From contig CAKUGM010000001.1 in the NCBI GenBank assembly GCA_934654625.1, forward strand, positions 62,001 to 126,000: DNA of 64,000 nucleotides. Direction: 5' to 3'. Of the stretch, positions 24,848 through 33,011 are shown in pieces. The stretch is from an uncultured Collinsella sp. (GTDB lineage: Bacteria > Actinomycetota > Coriobacteriia > Coriobacteriales > Coriobacteriaceae). The stretch's first letter is position 1, and each line of letters begins with the position of its first letter. Made by a program: the position numbers and the translations under genes. The notes under the pieces are model-generated. The model was not told the origin of the DNA. It saw only the letters and a program-made list of their open reading frames with translations, and ran no database searches.

Positions 24848-25150
24848 TATAGTTAGAACGCTCATGGCCTTTTAGGGCTACAGGCGTCCTCTTGGAGAAG
24901 CTCGTCCTGTCTGCCACTTTGCGCCATGAATTCGATCGCAGGGTTAGAAGAAAGGTAAAAGGTGAAATCTAAACCTCGACCACACAGTAGCTAACCCCTG
25001 CGAGTGCTCTTTAGTAGCTGGGCTGCACAGAAGACGCGCGCATGGGGTGACTCGCGCCGCACTTTAGCGCATGGCCGACAGCTGCATATATGCATCATCC
25101 GTTCCCTGGGCGCTTTGCGCCGTAAGGACTGAACATAGCATAGGAGCACT
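24848..25150 (+). promoter_or_regulatory. promoter and long structured leader of the magnesium transport operon
   Basis: A TATAGT -10 box preceded by TGC (24845-24853) implies transcription from about 24860, leaving some 290 untranslated bases. The leader holds a hairpin CGCAGGGTTAG (24937-24947) / CTAACCCCTGCG (24991-25002) with an A-rich internal part, a GCGCG/CGCGC stem near 25035-25057, and a short hairpin GGCGC-TTT-GCGCC (25109-25121) just ahead of the start region. Such length suggests a riboswitch-like regulator, as magnesium transporter genes often have. I could not match it to the M-box or another named class. Confidence 0.5.
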
Positions 25151-27001
25151 ATGAACTATCTCTCCGAAATGCTCAGACTGCCCGTTATCGATTCGACGGG
25201 CGAGAAGATGGGTGTCGTCAACGACCTTGGTATTGCCACGGGCGAGGTCTTCCCGCGCGTCACGTCGTTGGCTTTCCAGGGGCCGTCCAAGACGCCCTTC
25301 ATGATTTCTTGGCGTAAGTACGTCGACCACTTTGACGATGATGGCGTATACCTCAAGTACCCGTCGACCGACATTCGCTTTTCTTACCTGCAGCCCGACG
25401 AGGTGCTGCTGGCACGCGACATCATGAACAAGCAGATCGTGGACACGCAGGGCATGAAGGTCGTGCGCGTAAACGATATCAAGCTTTCTGCCTCGGGCGA
25501 GAACCAGCTGCGTCTGCTGGGCGCCGAGGTGGGTGCCCGCGGCCTCTTGCGTGCGCTTCACCCTGCAATCGAGCATGCGGTCTCCGCCGTGGCCAAGGTC
25601 CTTGGCAAACCCTTGCCCGAAGATATCATCGCGTGGTCGTACATGGACCTGCTCGAGCGCAGCACGCAGCAGATCAAGCTTTCTGTCTCGCATAAGACTC
25701 TCGGCGAGCTGCACCCGGCAGATATCGCCGACATCATCGAGCAGCTGGACCCGCGCCTGCGCAGCCAGGTCTTCGCACAGCTCGACACGTCCCAGGCGGC
25801 CGAGGCCATTACCGAGCTCGACGATGACGAGCTGGTTGCAGAGATGCTCGAGGGCCTTTCCGACCGCGATGCGTCCTCGATGCTCGCCATGATGGACCCG
25901 GACGACGCTGCCGCCCTGATCGATGAGCTGGATTACGAGAAGGCCGAAAAGCTCTTGCGCCTGATGGGCGTCAAGGAGGAGAAGGCCATTCGTACCCTGC
26001 TGGGCTACGAGGACGATACCGCGGGCCGTATCATGACCTCCGAGTTCGTGGCGCTTCCCGGAACCTCTACCGTGACCGATGCCGTTAATGCCCTCAAGCG
26101 CCTGGATGAGGATTTCGAGAGCGTCTATTACCTATACACGACCGATGCCGACGGCGCCCTTTCCGGTGTGCTTTCCATGCGCGCTTTGGTGATTGCCGAG
26201 CCCGATGCGCTCTTGCGTGACCTTGCATACCGCGATGTGGTGTACGTCGAGCCCGACCGTGACCAGGAGGAAGTGGCCGAGGAGATGTCAAAGTACAACC
26301 TCGCCGCCATCCCCGTCTGTGATGAGAACCGTCATATCCTGGGTATCGTTACCGTCGATGACGCCATGGACGTCATGACCGAGGAGCACCAGGAAGATCT
26401 GCAGATCGCCGGCGTCTCCGCCGGTGGCGAGAACACGACGGGCGAGACCTCTCACGCCATTGCCTGGTTCGTGCAGCGCCAGTACTGGATTGTGGTGTGG
26501 GCCGTGTGCTCGGTCATCATGGCATCGGTGCTCAAGACCCTCTTTAATAATTCCGTGCTGTTCATCTTCCCCATGTGTGCGATGCCCGTGGTGCTTCTCG
26601 CTGCGACGCGCATGGTTGCCTTCGTGAAGAACTTCTTCCTCGAGAACGACGATGGCGACGACGAAAAACGCCCTTATCTGTGGTTCTGGCTGCAAAATAC
26701 GGTGACCGGTTTGATTCTGGCCCTTGTTGTGTACCTGTGCGGTCAGCTTGTGGCGACCGCCGCCTTCACCGATATCACCGTTTGGAAGGCGCAGCTGTTC
26801 ATCGCTTGCTTCAACGTTGCCGCAATCGTGACCCTGCTTTCGTCCATGAGCTCGGTTATCTACCTCAAGGTGCTGTACTGGTGCGACGAGCACGATAAGA
26901 CCGTTTCGGGTACGGCGATGCAGCTTACCTCGATTCTTATCTCGGCAGGTCTTTTCTCGGTGCTTGCCGTACTTGCGATGATCACCACCATGGGGGCGTA
27001 A
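25151..27001 (+). CDS. MgtE-like protein with PRC barrel, CBS pair and divergent membrane domain
   Basis: A 616-residue protein. A PRC-barrel-like domain occupies about residues 1-95. An MgtE N domain follows (about 175-300; LGELHPADIADIIEQLDPRL, LDDDELVAEMLEGL, DPDDAAALIDEL). A CBS pair comes next (about 300-425), then five predicted membrane segments (about 435-610). The cytosolic part is the Mg2+-sensing apparatus of MgtE. The membrane part, however, lacks the GNxGxQ-type motifs of the MgtE channel domain, so its conduction path, or its being a channel at all, is open. It shares one base (TAATG) with the NRAMP gene, so the two proteins are coupled and may act as one magnesium system. Confidence 0.82.
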   Translation: MNYLSEMLRLPVIDSTGEKMGVVNDLGIATGEVFPRVTSLAFQGPSKTPFMISWRKYVDHFDDDGVYLKYPSTDIRFSYLQPDEVLLARDIMNKQIVDTQGMKVVRVNDIKLSASGENQLRLLGAEVGARGLLRALHPAIEHAVSAVAKVLGKPLPEDIIAWSYMDLLERSTQQIKLSVSHKTLGELHPADIADIIEQLDPRLRSQVFAQLDTSQAAEAITELDDDELVAEMLEGLSDRDASSMLAMMDPDDAAALIDELDYEKAEKLLRLMGVKEEKAIRTLLGYEDDTAGRIMTSEFVALPGTSTVTDAVNALKRLDEDFESVYYLYTTDADGALSGVLSMRALVIAEPDALLRDLAYRDVVYVEPDRDQEEVAEEMSKYNLAAIPVCDENRHILGIVTVDDAMDVMTEEHQEDLQIAGVSAGGENTTGETSHAIAWFVQRQYWIVVWAVCSVIMASVLKTLFNNSVLFIFPMCAMPVVLLAATRMVAFVKNFFLENDDGDDEKRPYLWFWLQNTVTGLILALVVYLCGQLVATAAFTDITVWKAQLFIACFNVAAIVTLLSSMSSVIYLKVLYWCDEHDKTVSGTAMQLTSILISAGLFSVLAVLAMITTMGA

Positions 27002-28242
27002 TGCGCGGAGAGACAAAGCAAAAACTAACGCTCGCCGCAATTTTGGGGGCTATGGGCCCGGGCCTGCTCGCGGCGCTTTCCGGCAACGACGCCGGCGGTA
27101 TCGCCACATATTCGAGCGCGGGCGCATCCTATGGCTACCAGATGCTCTGGATGCTTCCGGTGATGACGATCTTGCTGATTGTGACGCAGGAGACGGCCGC
27201 GCGTTGCGGATGCGTGACCGGTAAGGGTTTGGCTTCTCTTATTCGCGAGCGCTTTGGTGTGCGCAAGAGCGTGCTCGCCATGGCGGCGCTGTTGATTGCG
27301 AACACCGCTGTCACCATTTCTGAATTTGCCGGCATCGCGAGCGGCCTTGCCCTGTTTGGTATTCCCGCGAGCATTTCGGTGCCGCTGGTCGCTCTTCTTG
27401 TCTGGCTGCTTACCATGTCGGGCAGCTTTCAGCGCATCGAGAAGATTCTGTTGCTGGTGAGCTGCGTATTCATCGCTTACGTGGTGGCCGCTTTCATGGC
27501 TGGCCCCAATTGGGGCGAGGTCGCCTACGCAACGGTCGTCCCCTCCATTTCGAACGACCCTTCGTATGTCTCGCTCGTGGTGGCAACGATCGGCACCACC
27601 ATTGCGCCATGGATGATCTTCCTGGCGCAGAGCAACGTGGTTGACAAGCATGCCACCGAGGAGGATCTGACCCTGCAGCGTATCGATGCCGTGAGCGGCT
27701 CGGTTACCGCCGACATCATCGCTTGGTTCATCATCATCACGACGGGAACCGTCCTCTTTCCGGCGGGCATCAAGATTGCCGATGCGGCGGATGCGGCTCT
27801 TGCGCTCGAGCCCATTGCGGGCGAGTTCTCGACGGTGCTTTTTGCCTCGGGTCTTGTTGCGGCGAGCTTCCTTGCGGCATGTGTGCTCCCGGGCGTAACC
27901 TCGAGCGCTATCTGCGAGGCATTTGGCTGGGAGCGCGGAGCCGATCGAACCTGGGACGAGGCGCCGGTCTATCGCGGTCTCATCACCGGTATCATCGCGG
28001 TGTCTGCCGTGCTCGTGCTGCTGCCGGGGGTCGACCTTTTCCAGATCATGATGATCTCGCAGGTGATCAACGGCGTATTGCTCCCGGTCGTGCTGGTGTT
28101 CCTTGTGTTTATCGCGCAGGACAAGCACATCATGGGGCGCTATCGCAATGGTCGCGCTTGGAATGCCCTTACGTGGGCGGCAATCGGAGTCATCACGGTG
28201 CTTACGGTGGTTATGTTTGTGCTTCAGGCGCTCGGATACTAA
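27001..28242 (+). CDS. NRAMP-family transporter, NRMT (magnesium) type
   Basis: A 413-residue membrane protein with about 11 helices of the SLC11/NRAMP fold. The helix-1 motif, DPGN in manganese transporters, reads SGNDAGG (D30). The helix-6 motif, MPH in classical NRAMPs, reads GTTIAPWMIF, so the metal-selecting Met is absent. This combination is that of NRAMP-related magnesium transporters (NRMT), for which the Eggerthella lenta protein is the studied example. Mg2+ uptake is therefore the likely role, supported by the coupled MgtE-like gene. Manganese transport is the alternative but is disfavoured by the missing Met. The start overlaps the upstream stop. Confidence 0.82.
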   Translation: MRGETKQKLTLAAILGAMGPGLLAALSGNDAGGIATYSSAGASYGYQMLWMLPVMTILLIVTQETAARCGCVTGKGLASLIRERFGVRKSVLAMAALLIANTAVTISEFAGIASGLALFGIPASISVPLVALLVWLLTMSGSFQRIEKILLLVSCVFIAYVVAAFMAGPNWGEVAYATVVPSISNDPSYVSLVVATIGTTIAPWMIFLAQSNVVDKHATEEDLTLQRIDAVSGSVTADIIAWFIIITTGTVLFPAGIKIADAADAALALEPIAGEFSTVLFASGLVAASFLAACVLPGVTSSAICEAFGWERGADRTWDEAPVYRGLITGIIAVSAVLVLLPGVDLFQIMMISQVINGVLLPVVLVFLVFIAQDKHIMGRYRNGRAWNALTWAAIGVITVLTVVMFVLQALGY

Positions 28243-28274
28243 CTGGCTTACTTTCGAATTCAGAAGTTTGATGC

Positions 28275-28304
28275 AACGCGACGAGGCACCCCTCGTCGCG
28301 TTTT
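28275..28304 (+). terminator. terminator of the magnesium operon
   Basis: A 12-bp stem AACGCGACGAGG / CCTCGTCGCGTT with loop CACC is followed by TTGCTGTTTTC. Confidence 0.88.
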
Positions 28305-28439
28305 GCTGTTTTCGTATGCTTACGGACGCTTTCGCAACGTTTATCGATAAAGGGGTTACTATCCATCGTTCTCTCCTATACTAGACAGGATGCGAAAAAG
28401 ACCCAGTTGAAAGACGTTATACCGATCGGAGGCTTGCGT

Positions 28440-29252
28440 ATGTGGGAGACTGCGCCAAGGGAAAACCGAAAGATTTCGATTGACGAACGCCGCGCAATGA
28501 TCGTCGAAGAGGTCAATAGGCGCTCTTCGATTCAGGTTTCGGATATCTGCGAACAGTTTGGCGTTTCGGAGGTTACCGCACGCAACGATTTGGCGACGCT
28601 GGAGGGAAGCGGCGCCCTTCGCCGTACGCACGGTGGCGCCGTCTCCATCAAGCGCACCATCACCGTCACCTATCCCGATCAGCGCCTGAACAAAAATGTC
28701 GAGGCCAAGCGCGGCGTTGCCGAGCAGGCAGCTCTGTTTGTTAAGGACGGCGACTCGATTCTGGTCGACACGGGCACCACGACATTCGAGTTCGTGTGCT
28801 GCCTGACCGAGTTCCACAACATCACGATCGTCACGCATGACCTATCCATCGCGACGTTTGCTGGCGCGAATCTTCCCAATGCAGAGGTGCTGCTGCTGGG
28901 CGGCGTGCTTCGTCGCGACCGTCAATACGCAACGGGATTTATCACCAACGATATCCTCGACAAGGTCTATGCCGATAAGGCGTTCCTTGCCACCGATTCC
29001 TTCCATCCCGATTATGGCTTTACGGCCGATAACTCGGGCAATGCCGAGGTCAAGACGCTGATGCTCGAGCATTCGCGCGAGCATTACATGCTTATGGATG
29101 CCAGCAAGGTCCGTCGTCCCGACTTTATTCGCTATGCCGGCGTGAATGATTTCGACGCGATTCTTACCGACTACGATCCGGGCACGGCGCTTGCCAGCAG
29201 CATTCGCGACATGGACGCGAAGACAAAGCTCATCACTACCGACGACGATTAG
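28440..29252 (+). CDS. DeoR-family transcriptional regulator
   Basis: A 270-residue DeoR/GlpR-type repressor. The N-terminal winged helix (residues 13-70) has ISIDERRAMIVEEVNRRSSI, VSDICEQFGVSEVTARNDLA and LRRTHGGAV. The C-terminal domain is a phosphosugar-binding DeoRC fold with DTGTTTFEF and ATGFITNDIL. The ATG at 28440 has CGGAGG seven bases upstream; an earlier TTG at 28407 lacks one. Members usually sense a phosphorylated sugar and repress a nearby catabolic operon, but no sugar operon adjoins it here, so the target is unknown. It is a single gene followed by a shared terminator. Confidence 0.88.
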   Translation: MWETAPRENRKISIDERRAMIVEEVNRRSSIQVSDICEQFGVSEVTARNDLATLEGSGALRRTHGGAVSIKRTITVTYPDQRLNKNVEAKRGVAEQAALFVKDGDSILVDTGTTTFEFVCCLTEFHNITIVTHDLSIATFAGANLPNAEVLLLGGVLRRDRQYATGFITNDILDKVYADKAFLATDSFHPDYGFTADNSGNAEVKTLMLEHSREHYMLMDASKVRRPDFIRYAGVNDFDAILTDYDPGTALASSIRDMDAKTKLITTDDD

Positions 29253-29289
29253 TTCAAGCCTGCGCTTCGAGTACAGCTCGTCAAAACAA

Positions 29290-29323
29290 GGCCGCCCGCC
29301 TCTCATGTCGAGGGGCGGGCGGT
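29290..29323. terminator. terminator between the convergent deoR-type and lemA genes
   Basis: A stem GGCCGCCCGCC / GGGCGGGCGGTC has the loop TCTCATGTCGAG. The loop resembles those of the hairpins at 5918 and 11685. It can serve both converging genes. Confidence 0.75.
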
Positions 29324-29348
29324 CTACATGTTACATGTGAAACAATGG

Positions 29349-29900
29349 CTAGAACTGAACCTTCGGAGCCTGGCGGGATTCGGCGCTGGCCTCGAACCCG
29401 GAGCGCGGCTTGAACTGGAAGATACCGGCAAAGATGACGCCGGGGAACGTCTGGATGGCGTTGTTGTAGTTAAGGACGCAGTCGTTGTAGCTCTGGCGTG
29501 CGTAGCTCACCTTGTTCTCGGTGTCTTCGAGCGTTGCCTGCAGCTGCATGAAGTTGGTGTTGGCCTTAAGGTCGGGGTAGGACTCGGCCACGGCGAACAG
29601 CTGGCGCAGGGCGCCGGAAAGCACGTTGTTCGCTTCCATTTTCTCGTCGGGAGAGACGGCGGAGGCGGTGGCGTTGCGGGCGGAGATGACGGCTTCGAGC
29701 GTCTCCTTTTCATGCTTAGCGTAGCCCTTGACCGTCTCGACCAGATTCAAGATAAGGTCGCAGCGGCGCTGAAGTTGCGTGTCGATGTTCTGCCAAGCGT
29801 TATCGATGCGATTGCGCAGCGTAACGAGATTGTTGTAGACGCCGACGATCGCACAAACGATGATGACGACGATAATGATGCCTATGACAAGCGGAATCAT
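29349..29900 (-). CDS. LemA-family membrane protein
   Basis: A 183-residue protein with one N-terminal membrane helix (IPLVIGIIIVVIIVCAIVGV) and a four-helix coiled-coil LemA domain: YNNLVTLRNRIDNAWQNIDT, QLQRRCDLILNLVETVKGYA, then NNAIQTFPGVIFAGIFQFKP. The methionine at 29900 is preferred because the membrane helix follows at once; a longer frame to 29960 adds 20 unlikely residues. LemA proteins are widespread and conserved, with no firmly known function; they may shape membranes or support two-component signalling. Often a TPM-domain protein is next to lemA, but none is here. Confidence 0.88.
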   Translation of the reverse strand: MIPLVIGIIIVVIIVCAIVGVYNNLVTLRNRIDNAWQNIDTQLQRRCDLILNLVETVKGYAKHEKETLEAVISARNATASAVSPDEKMEANNVLSGALRQLFAVAESYPDLKANTNFMQLQATLEDTENKVSYARQSYNDCVLNYNNAIQTFPGVIFAGIFQFKPRSGFEASAESRQAPKVQF

Positions 29901-30050
29901 GGGTGCCCCGTTTCTGTAATGCGGCGCAGCAAAAGACATAGATATTGCCGCGCATAACACTCACAGTATACCCGGCTCGCAAGTCGAAGCGTACGGCGTT
30001 GCCACGTAGGTTTTTGCCCGGAAAGACGTTGCGCTTGCAAAATTAACGAC

Positions 30051-30074
30051 ATGCGCAATTTATCTTACGTGCAT
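30051..30074. promoter_or_regulatory. imperfect palindrome upstream of the TetR gene
   Basis: Arms ATGCGCAA (30051-30058) and TTACGTGCAT (30065-30074) are partly complementary around an AT-rich centre. A TTGCAA at 30035-30040 sits 17-18 bases before the TTTAT of the centre. Self-regulation by the TetR protein would be typical; this is inference. Confidence 0.35.
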
Positions 30075-30109
30075 AATGGGGGCGTCAACATATTTGAAAG
30101 GCTGGGCCC

Positions 30110-30682
30110 ATGGACCTTCGTGTGCAAAAAACCTATCGAGCGTTGTTCGGGGCTTTTACCGAGCTGCTCGAGGAACATCGATTTGAGGACATCACCGTTG
30201 CCATGCTGTGCGAGCGCGCGATGATTCGCCGCACGACGTTCTATAAGCACTTTGCGGATAAAACGGCGTATTTTTCGTTTTACGTTGATAGCCTACGCTC
30301 GAATTTCGTGGAGCGCGTGACGCAGGAGCACGCCTCCAAGGCGGCGTCCGAGGATGAGCGCCAGGCTATCTTCCAGATGCTGATCGACTTTTTCCTGGAG
30401 CACGAGAGGCTTATGGACAACGTGCTTACAAGTTCGGTGAGCGCGATGCTCACCTTCAAGATTTGCGAGACGGTTTCGGACCTGATTCGCAAGCGCTACG
30501 CTTCCGAGCTTTCTGTTGGTGAGGATGGCCCCGACCTTTTGCCCATCGCTTCCGATTTTATTGCGGGCGGCATCATGCGTCTGATTCGTATCTGGTGGGC
30601 AAGCGATGATCGCCGCGAAAACGGTGAGCGCTTCGTGCGGGCGTCAAACGTGCTGGTCACAAGGGTTCTTGAGAATAGGTAG
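30110..30682 (+). CDS. TetR/AcrR-family transcriptional regulator
   Basis: A 190-residue regulator. The N-terminal helix-turn-helix covers residues 5-55 (VQKTYRALFGAFTELLEEHR, EDITVAMLCERAMIRRTTFY, KHFADK). The C-terminal two thirds is an all-helical ligand-binding and dimer domain without recognisable signature. It belongs to the subgroup with YKHF after the recognition helix, common in Gram-positives. The start ATG follows GGCTGGGCCC and has no strong ribosome binding site. The nearest gene, lemA, is divergent, so lemA or a distant efflux gene could be its target. Downstream lies a hairpin-rich segment with no gene. Confidence 0.87.
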   Translation: MDLRVQKTYRALFGAFTELLEEHRFEDITVAMLCERAMIRRTTFYKHFADKTAYFSFYVDSLRSNFVERVTQEHASKAASEDERQAIFQMLIDFFLEHERLMDNVLTSSVSAMLTFKICETVSDLIRKRYASELSVGEDGPDLLPIASDFIAGGIMRLIRIWWASDDRRENGERFVRASNVLVTRVLENR

Positions 30683-31033
30683 TTGGCTATCGCCAACGGC
30701 CGCTCGGCCTTACGGCCTCGCGCCCTGTCGGGGGGGGGTCGAATCCTTCGCATCCGGTTGATGGTTCTTTCGGTCTATTTAGCGGGTCGGGTCGAGAATC
30801 TGTATGGCGAAGATGCTCAAGGGACGGGGATGTCCAAATTTTTGAGCTGCGCTCAAAAATTTACCCGGTCGGCGGCAAGCGCCGACCGCGCTCCGCTAAA
30901 AACGCGCCACCGGCGCGTTTTCTTTACGCTCCGCGCCCTGTCGGGTTCGAATCCCCCTCTCTCCGCCATTATGTGGTAGCGAAGAGCTTCGACAAGTAGG
31001 GTAATTGATTTTAGGAAATTTACTAAAACATAA
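30683..31033. repeat. hairpin-rich intergenic segment with duplicated motif
   Basis: There is no gene here. Successive palindromes are AAATTTTTGAGC-TGC-GCTCAAAAATTT (30836-30862 region), GTCGGCG-GCAAG-CGCCGAC just after it, and AACGCGCC-ACC-GGCGCGTT (near 30900-30919) followed by TTTTC. The motif CGCGCCCTGTCGGG followed by TCGAATCC occurs twice (near 30719 and 30932). The second copy runs into a tRNA-Ser 3' end. Confidence 0.7.
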
Positions 31034-31059
31034 TGGCGGAGAGAGGGGGATTCGAACCC
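30943..31059. repeat. 32-base perfect inverted repeat made by a tRNA-Ser 3' end
   Basis: The plus strand at 30943-30974 carries GGGTTCGAATCC, CCCTCTCTCC, GCCA and TTATGT. Its exact reverse complement is 31028-31059, the T-arm, acceptor end, CCA and six flanking bases of the tRNA-Ser gene. The left copy has no tRNA body, so it is a fragment facing the intact gene tail to tail. Confidence 0.9.
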
Positions 31060-31124
31060 CCGGAGCGCTCATCACGCTCAACGGTTTTCAAGACCGCCGC
31101 ATTAAACCGCTCTGCCATCTCTCC
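31034..31124 (-). tRNA. tRNA-Ser (anticodon UGA)
   Basis: Read on the minus strand it starts GGAGAGATGGCAGAGCGG, has the anticodon loop CTTGAAA (anticodon TGA), a long class II variable arm as expected for serine, a T-loop GGTTCGAATCC, and an encoded CCA end. The acceptor stem pairs GGAGAGA with TCTCTCC. Length is 91 bases including CCA. It lies 52 bases from the divergent tadA fusion gene. Confidence 0.97.
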
Positions 31125-31176
31125 GTGACGCTTAATGATAGCATCGAATGACGTGGATTTCGGCGAAGGGTTCATA

Positions 31177-32925
31177 ATGGCACAGCGACATGAAGACGAG
31201 CGTTTTATGCGTGTGGCGCTTGGCGAAGCCGCGCTTGCTGCTCAGGCGGGCGAGGTTCCCATCGGGGCTGTGGTGGTCTATGAGGGGCGTGTGATCGCCA
31301 GCGCGCACAATCGGCGCGAAATCGATGAAGACCCTTCTGCCCATGCGGAGTTTGCGGCGCTTCTCGAGGCATCGCGCGTTCTTGGACGGTGGCGCCTTAC
31401 GGGTTGCACCGTCTACGTGACGCTCGAGCCGTGCCTTATGTGCGCGGGCCTCATGGTTAACGCGCGCATCGATCGCTGCGTCTTCGGAGCGCCCGACCCT
31501 AAAGGCGGCGCCGTGGGCAGTCTGTATGACGTGAGTCGTGACAATCGCCTTAACCATGCGTTTGAAGTGACCTCTGGCGTGCTGCAGGATGAATGTGCCG
31601 GCGTGCTGCAGGATTTTTTCTCCCAGCTGCGTGATGGAACGCGTGCAAGCGCACAGGTCCGCGAGGAAGAAGGTTCGCTGGCGTGTTGCTGCGAGAGCGC
31701 TCATGAAGGGGCACCGGGTCCGCGCGTTCTTCTTGCGATCGACTCCTTCAAAGGTTGCGCCACGAGCGCGCAGATTGAAGAGTGGGTTGCTGAAGGGGTT
31801 TGCCACGCCTCTTCCGATGCTCAGATAGAGCAGATTCCTATAGCTGATGGTGGCGAGGGAACATGCGATGCCATCTACCGTTCTTTAGGAGGCGAGCTTG
31901 CGGAGGTTGAGGTGGAAGGCCCCTTGGGGCATCCGTGCCAGGCTCGCTATCTATTTGTTGAAGACGCGGGTGCGAGCGGACCCTTTGCAGTAATCGAACT
32001 GGCGCAGGCCGACGGCATCACCCAGTCTCCGTGTACCTACGATGCGGCGCTCGATGCATCGACGTTTGGCGTGGGGCAGCTTATGCTTCATGCGCTAGAG
32101 CGCGGTGCAACCTCTCTCTACATCGGGCTGGGCGGAAGCGCCTCGACCGATGGCGGCGCTGGCATGCTCATGGCTCTTGGGGCGCAGCTGCTCGATGATG
32201 CCGGCAGGCAAATCGGCCGCGGACTGCGCGGCCTTGAGAACCTGGCTTCTATCGATCTTTCTGCGGCTCTTGAGCGCTTGCGGAATGTATCGGTCTCGAT
32301 ATTGAACGACGTGACGAACCCGCTGGTAGGAGCTCGTGGAGCGGCGCGAATCTTTGGGCCGCAGAAGGGCCTTTGCGCACAGGGCGCTCCTGCCGATGCG
32401 CTCGATTGGGCGGATGGGCATCTGATTCGCTACGGCGGGCTTCTTACGCAGGCGCGCGATGCACACGACGGCAGTGACTTGCAGGTGGGCGATCCCGGTG
32501 CCCGTCCGCGCTCTCTCGTGGCGGTTCCTGGCGCGGGCGCTGCTGGCGGCACGGGCGCTGCGCTCCTTGCTTTGGGCGCGCGTATGTCCTCGGGCATTGA
32601 GACCATGCTTGACCTTGTTGGATTTGACGATGCGGCGGAGCGAGCCGACTTGGTCATTACCGGAGAGGGCAACATGGACAATCAAACGGCGGCGGGAAAA
32701 GCGCCCGTCGGCGTGGCTAAACGTGCTAAAAGGGCGGGAAAACCCGTGGTCGCCGTCGTGGGCGGCAGAGCGGATGATATCGACGACGTGTTCCGCGCCG
32801 GAATCGACCTCGTGATTCCCCTCGCCCCTTGTCCCCTTTCGCTGGAGCAAGCCCTTAACCCCGTGATCGCTCGGGAGAATGCGCGCATCGCGGGCGATAC
32901 CGCCGTCCGCGCCTATCTGCTCTAA
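31177..32925 (+). CDS. fusion of tRNA adenosine deaminase TadA and glycerate kinase
   Basis: A 582-residue two-domain protein. Residues 1-155 are TadA, which makes inosine at position 34 of tRNA-Arg(ACG): zinc motif SAHAEFAALLEA and LEPCLMCAGLMVNARID. After a short linker (CCCESAHEGAPGP), residues about 180-582 are a GlxK/GarK-type glycerate kinase: LLAIDSFKGCATSAQIEEWV, PIADGGEGTCDAI, IGLGGSASTDGGAGML, ITGEGNMDNQTAAGKAPVGV. There is no stop, start or ribosome binding site between them. The ATG at 31177 with GAAGGG upstream is preferred over one at 31135. Both catalytic sets look intact. Joining a tRNA editor to a glycolate/glycerate enzyme makes no obvious pathway sense. Confidence 0.9.
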   Translation: MAQRHEDERFMRVALGEAALAAQAGEVPIGAVVVYEGRVIASAHNRREIDEDPSAHAEFAALLEASRVLGRWRLTGCTVYVTLEPCLMCAGLMVNARIDRCVFGAPDPKGGAVGSLYDVSRDNRLNHAFEVTSGVLQDECAGVLQDFFSQLRDGTRASAQVREEEGSLACCCESAHEGAPGPRVLLAIDSFKGCATSAQIEEWVAEGVCHASSDAQIEQIPIADGGEGTCDAIYRSLGGELAEVEVEGPLGHPCQARYLFVEDAGASGPFAVIELAQADGITQSPCTYDAALDASTFGVGQLMLHALERGATSLYIGLGGSASTDGGAGMLMALGAQLLDDAGRQIGRGLRGLENLASIDLSAALERLRNVSVSILNDVTNPLVGARGAARIFGPQKGLCAQGAPADALDWADGHLIRYGGLLTQARDAHDGSDLQVGDPGARPRSLVAVPGAGAAGGTGAALLALGARMSSGIETMLDLVGFDDAAERADLVITGEGNMDNQTAAGKAPVGVAKRAKRAGKPVVAVVGGRADDIDDVFRAGIDLVIPLAPCPLSLEQALNPVIARENARIAGDTAVRAYLL

Positions 32926-33011
32926 CTTGCCTATGGTTTGTATTGATGACAGCAAACAGCACTTGGGGTGCTACGATGCATGTCATTTGAGGAACAAAAG
33001 AAAGGTTTGCC

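Noticed and set aside
24848-25150. M-box (ykoK) magnesium riboswitch
   Set aside because: The gene context fits, but I could not find the conserved M-box sequence blocks. I therefore left the class open.
30943-31059. attL/attR pair of an integrative element at tRNA-Ser
   Set aside because: The two copies are inverted rather than direct, only 53 bases lie between them, and no integrase is in the window.
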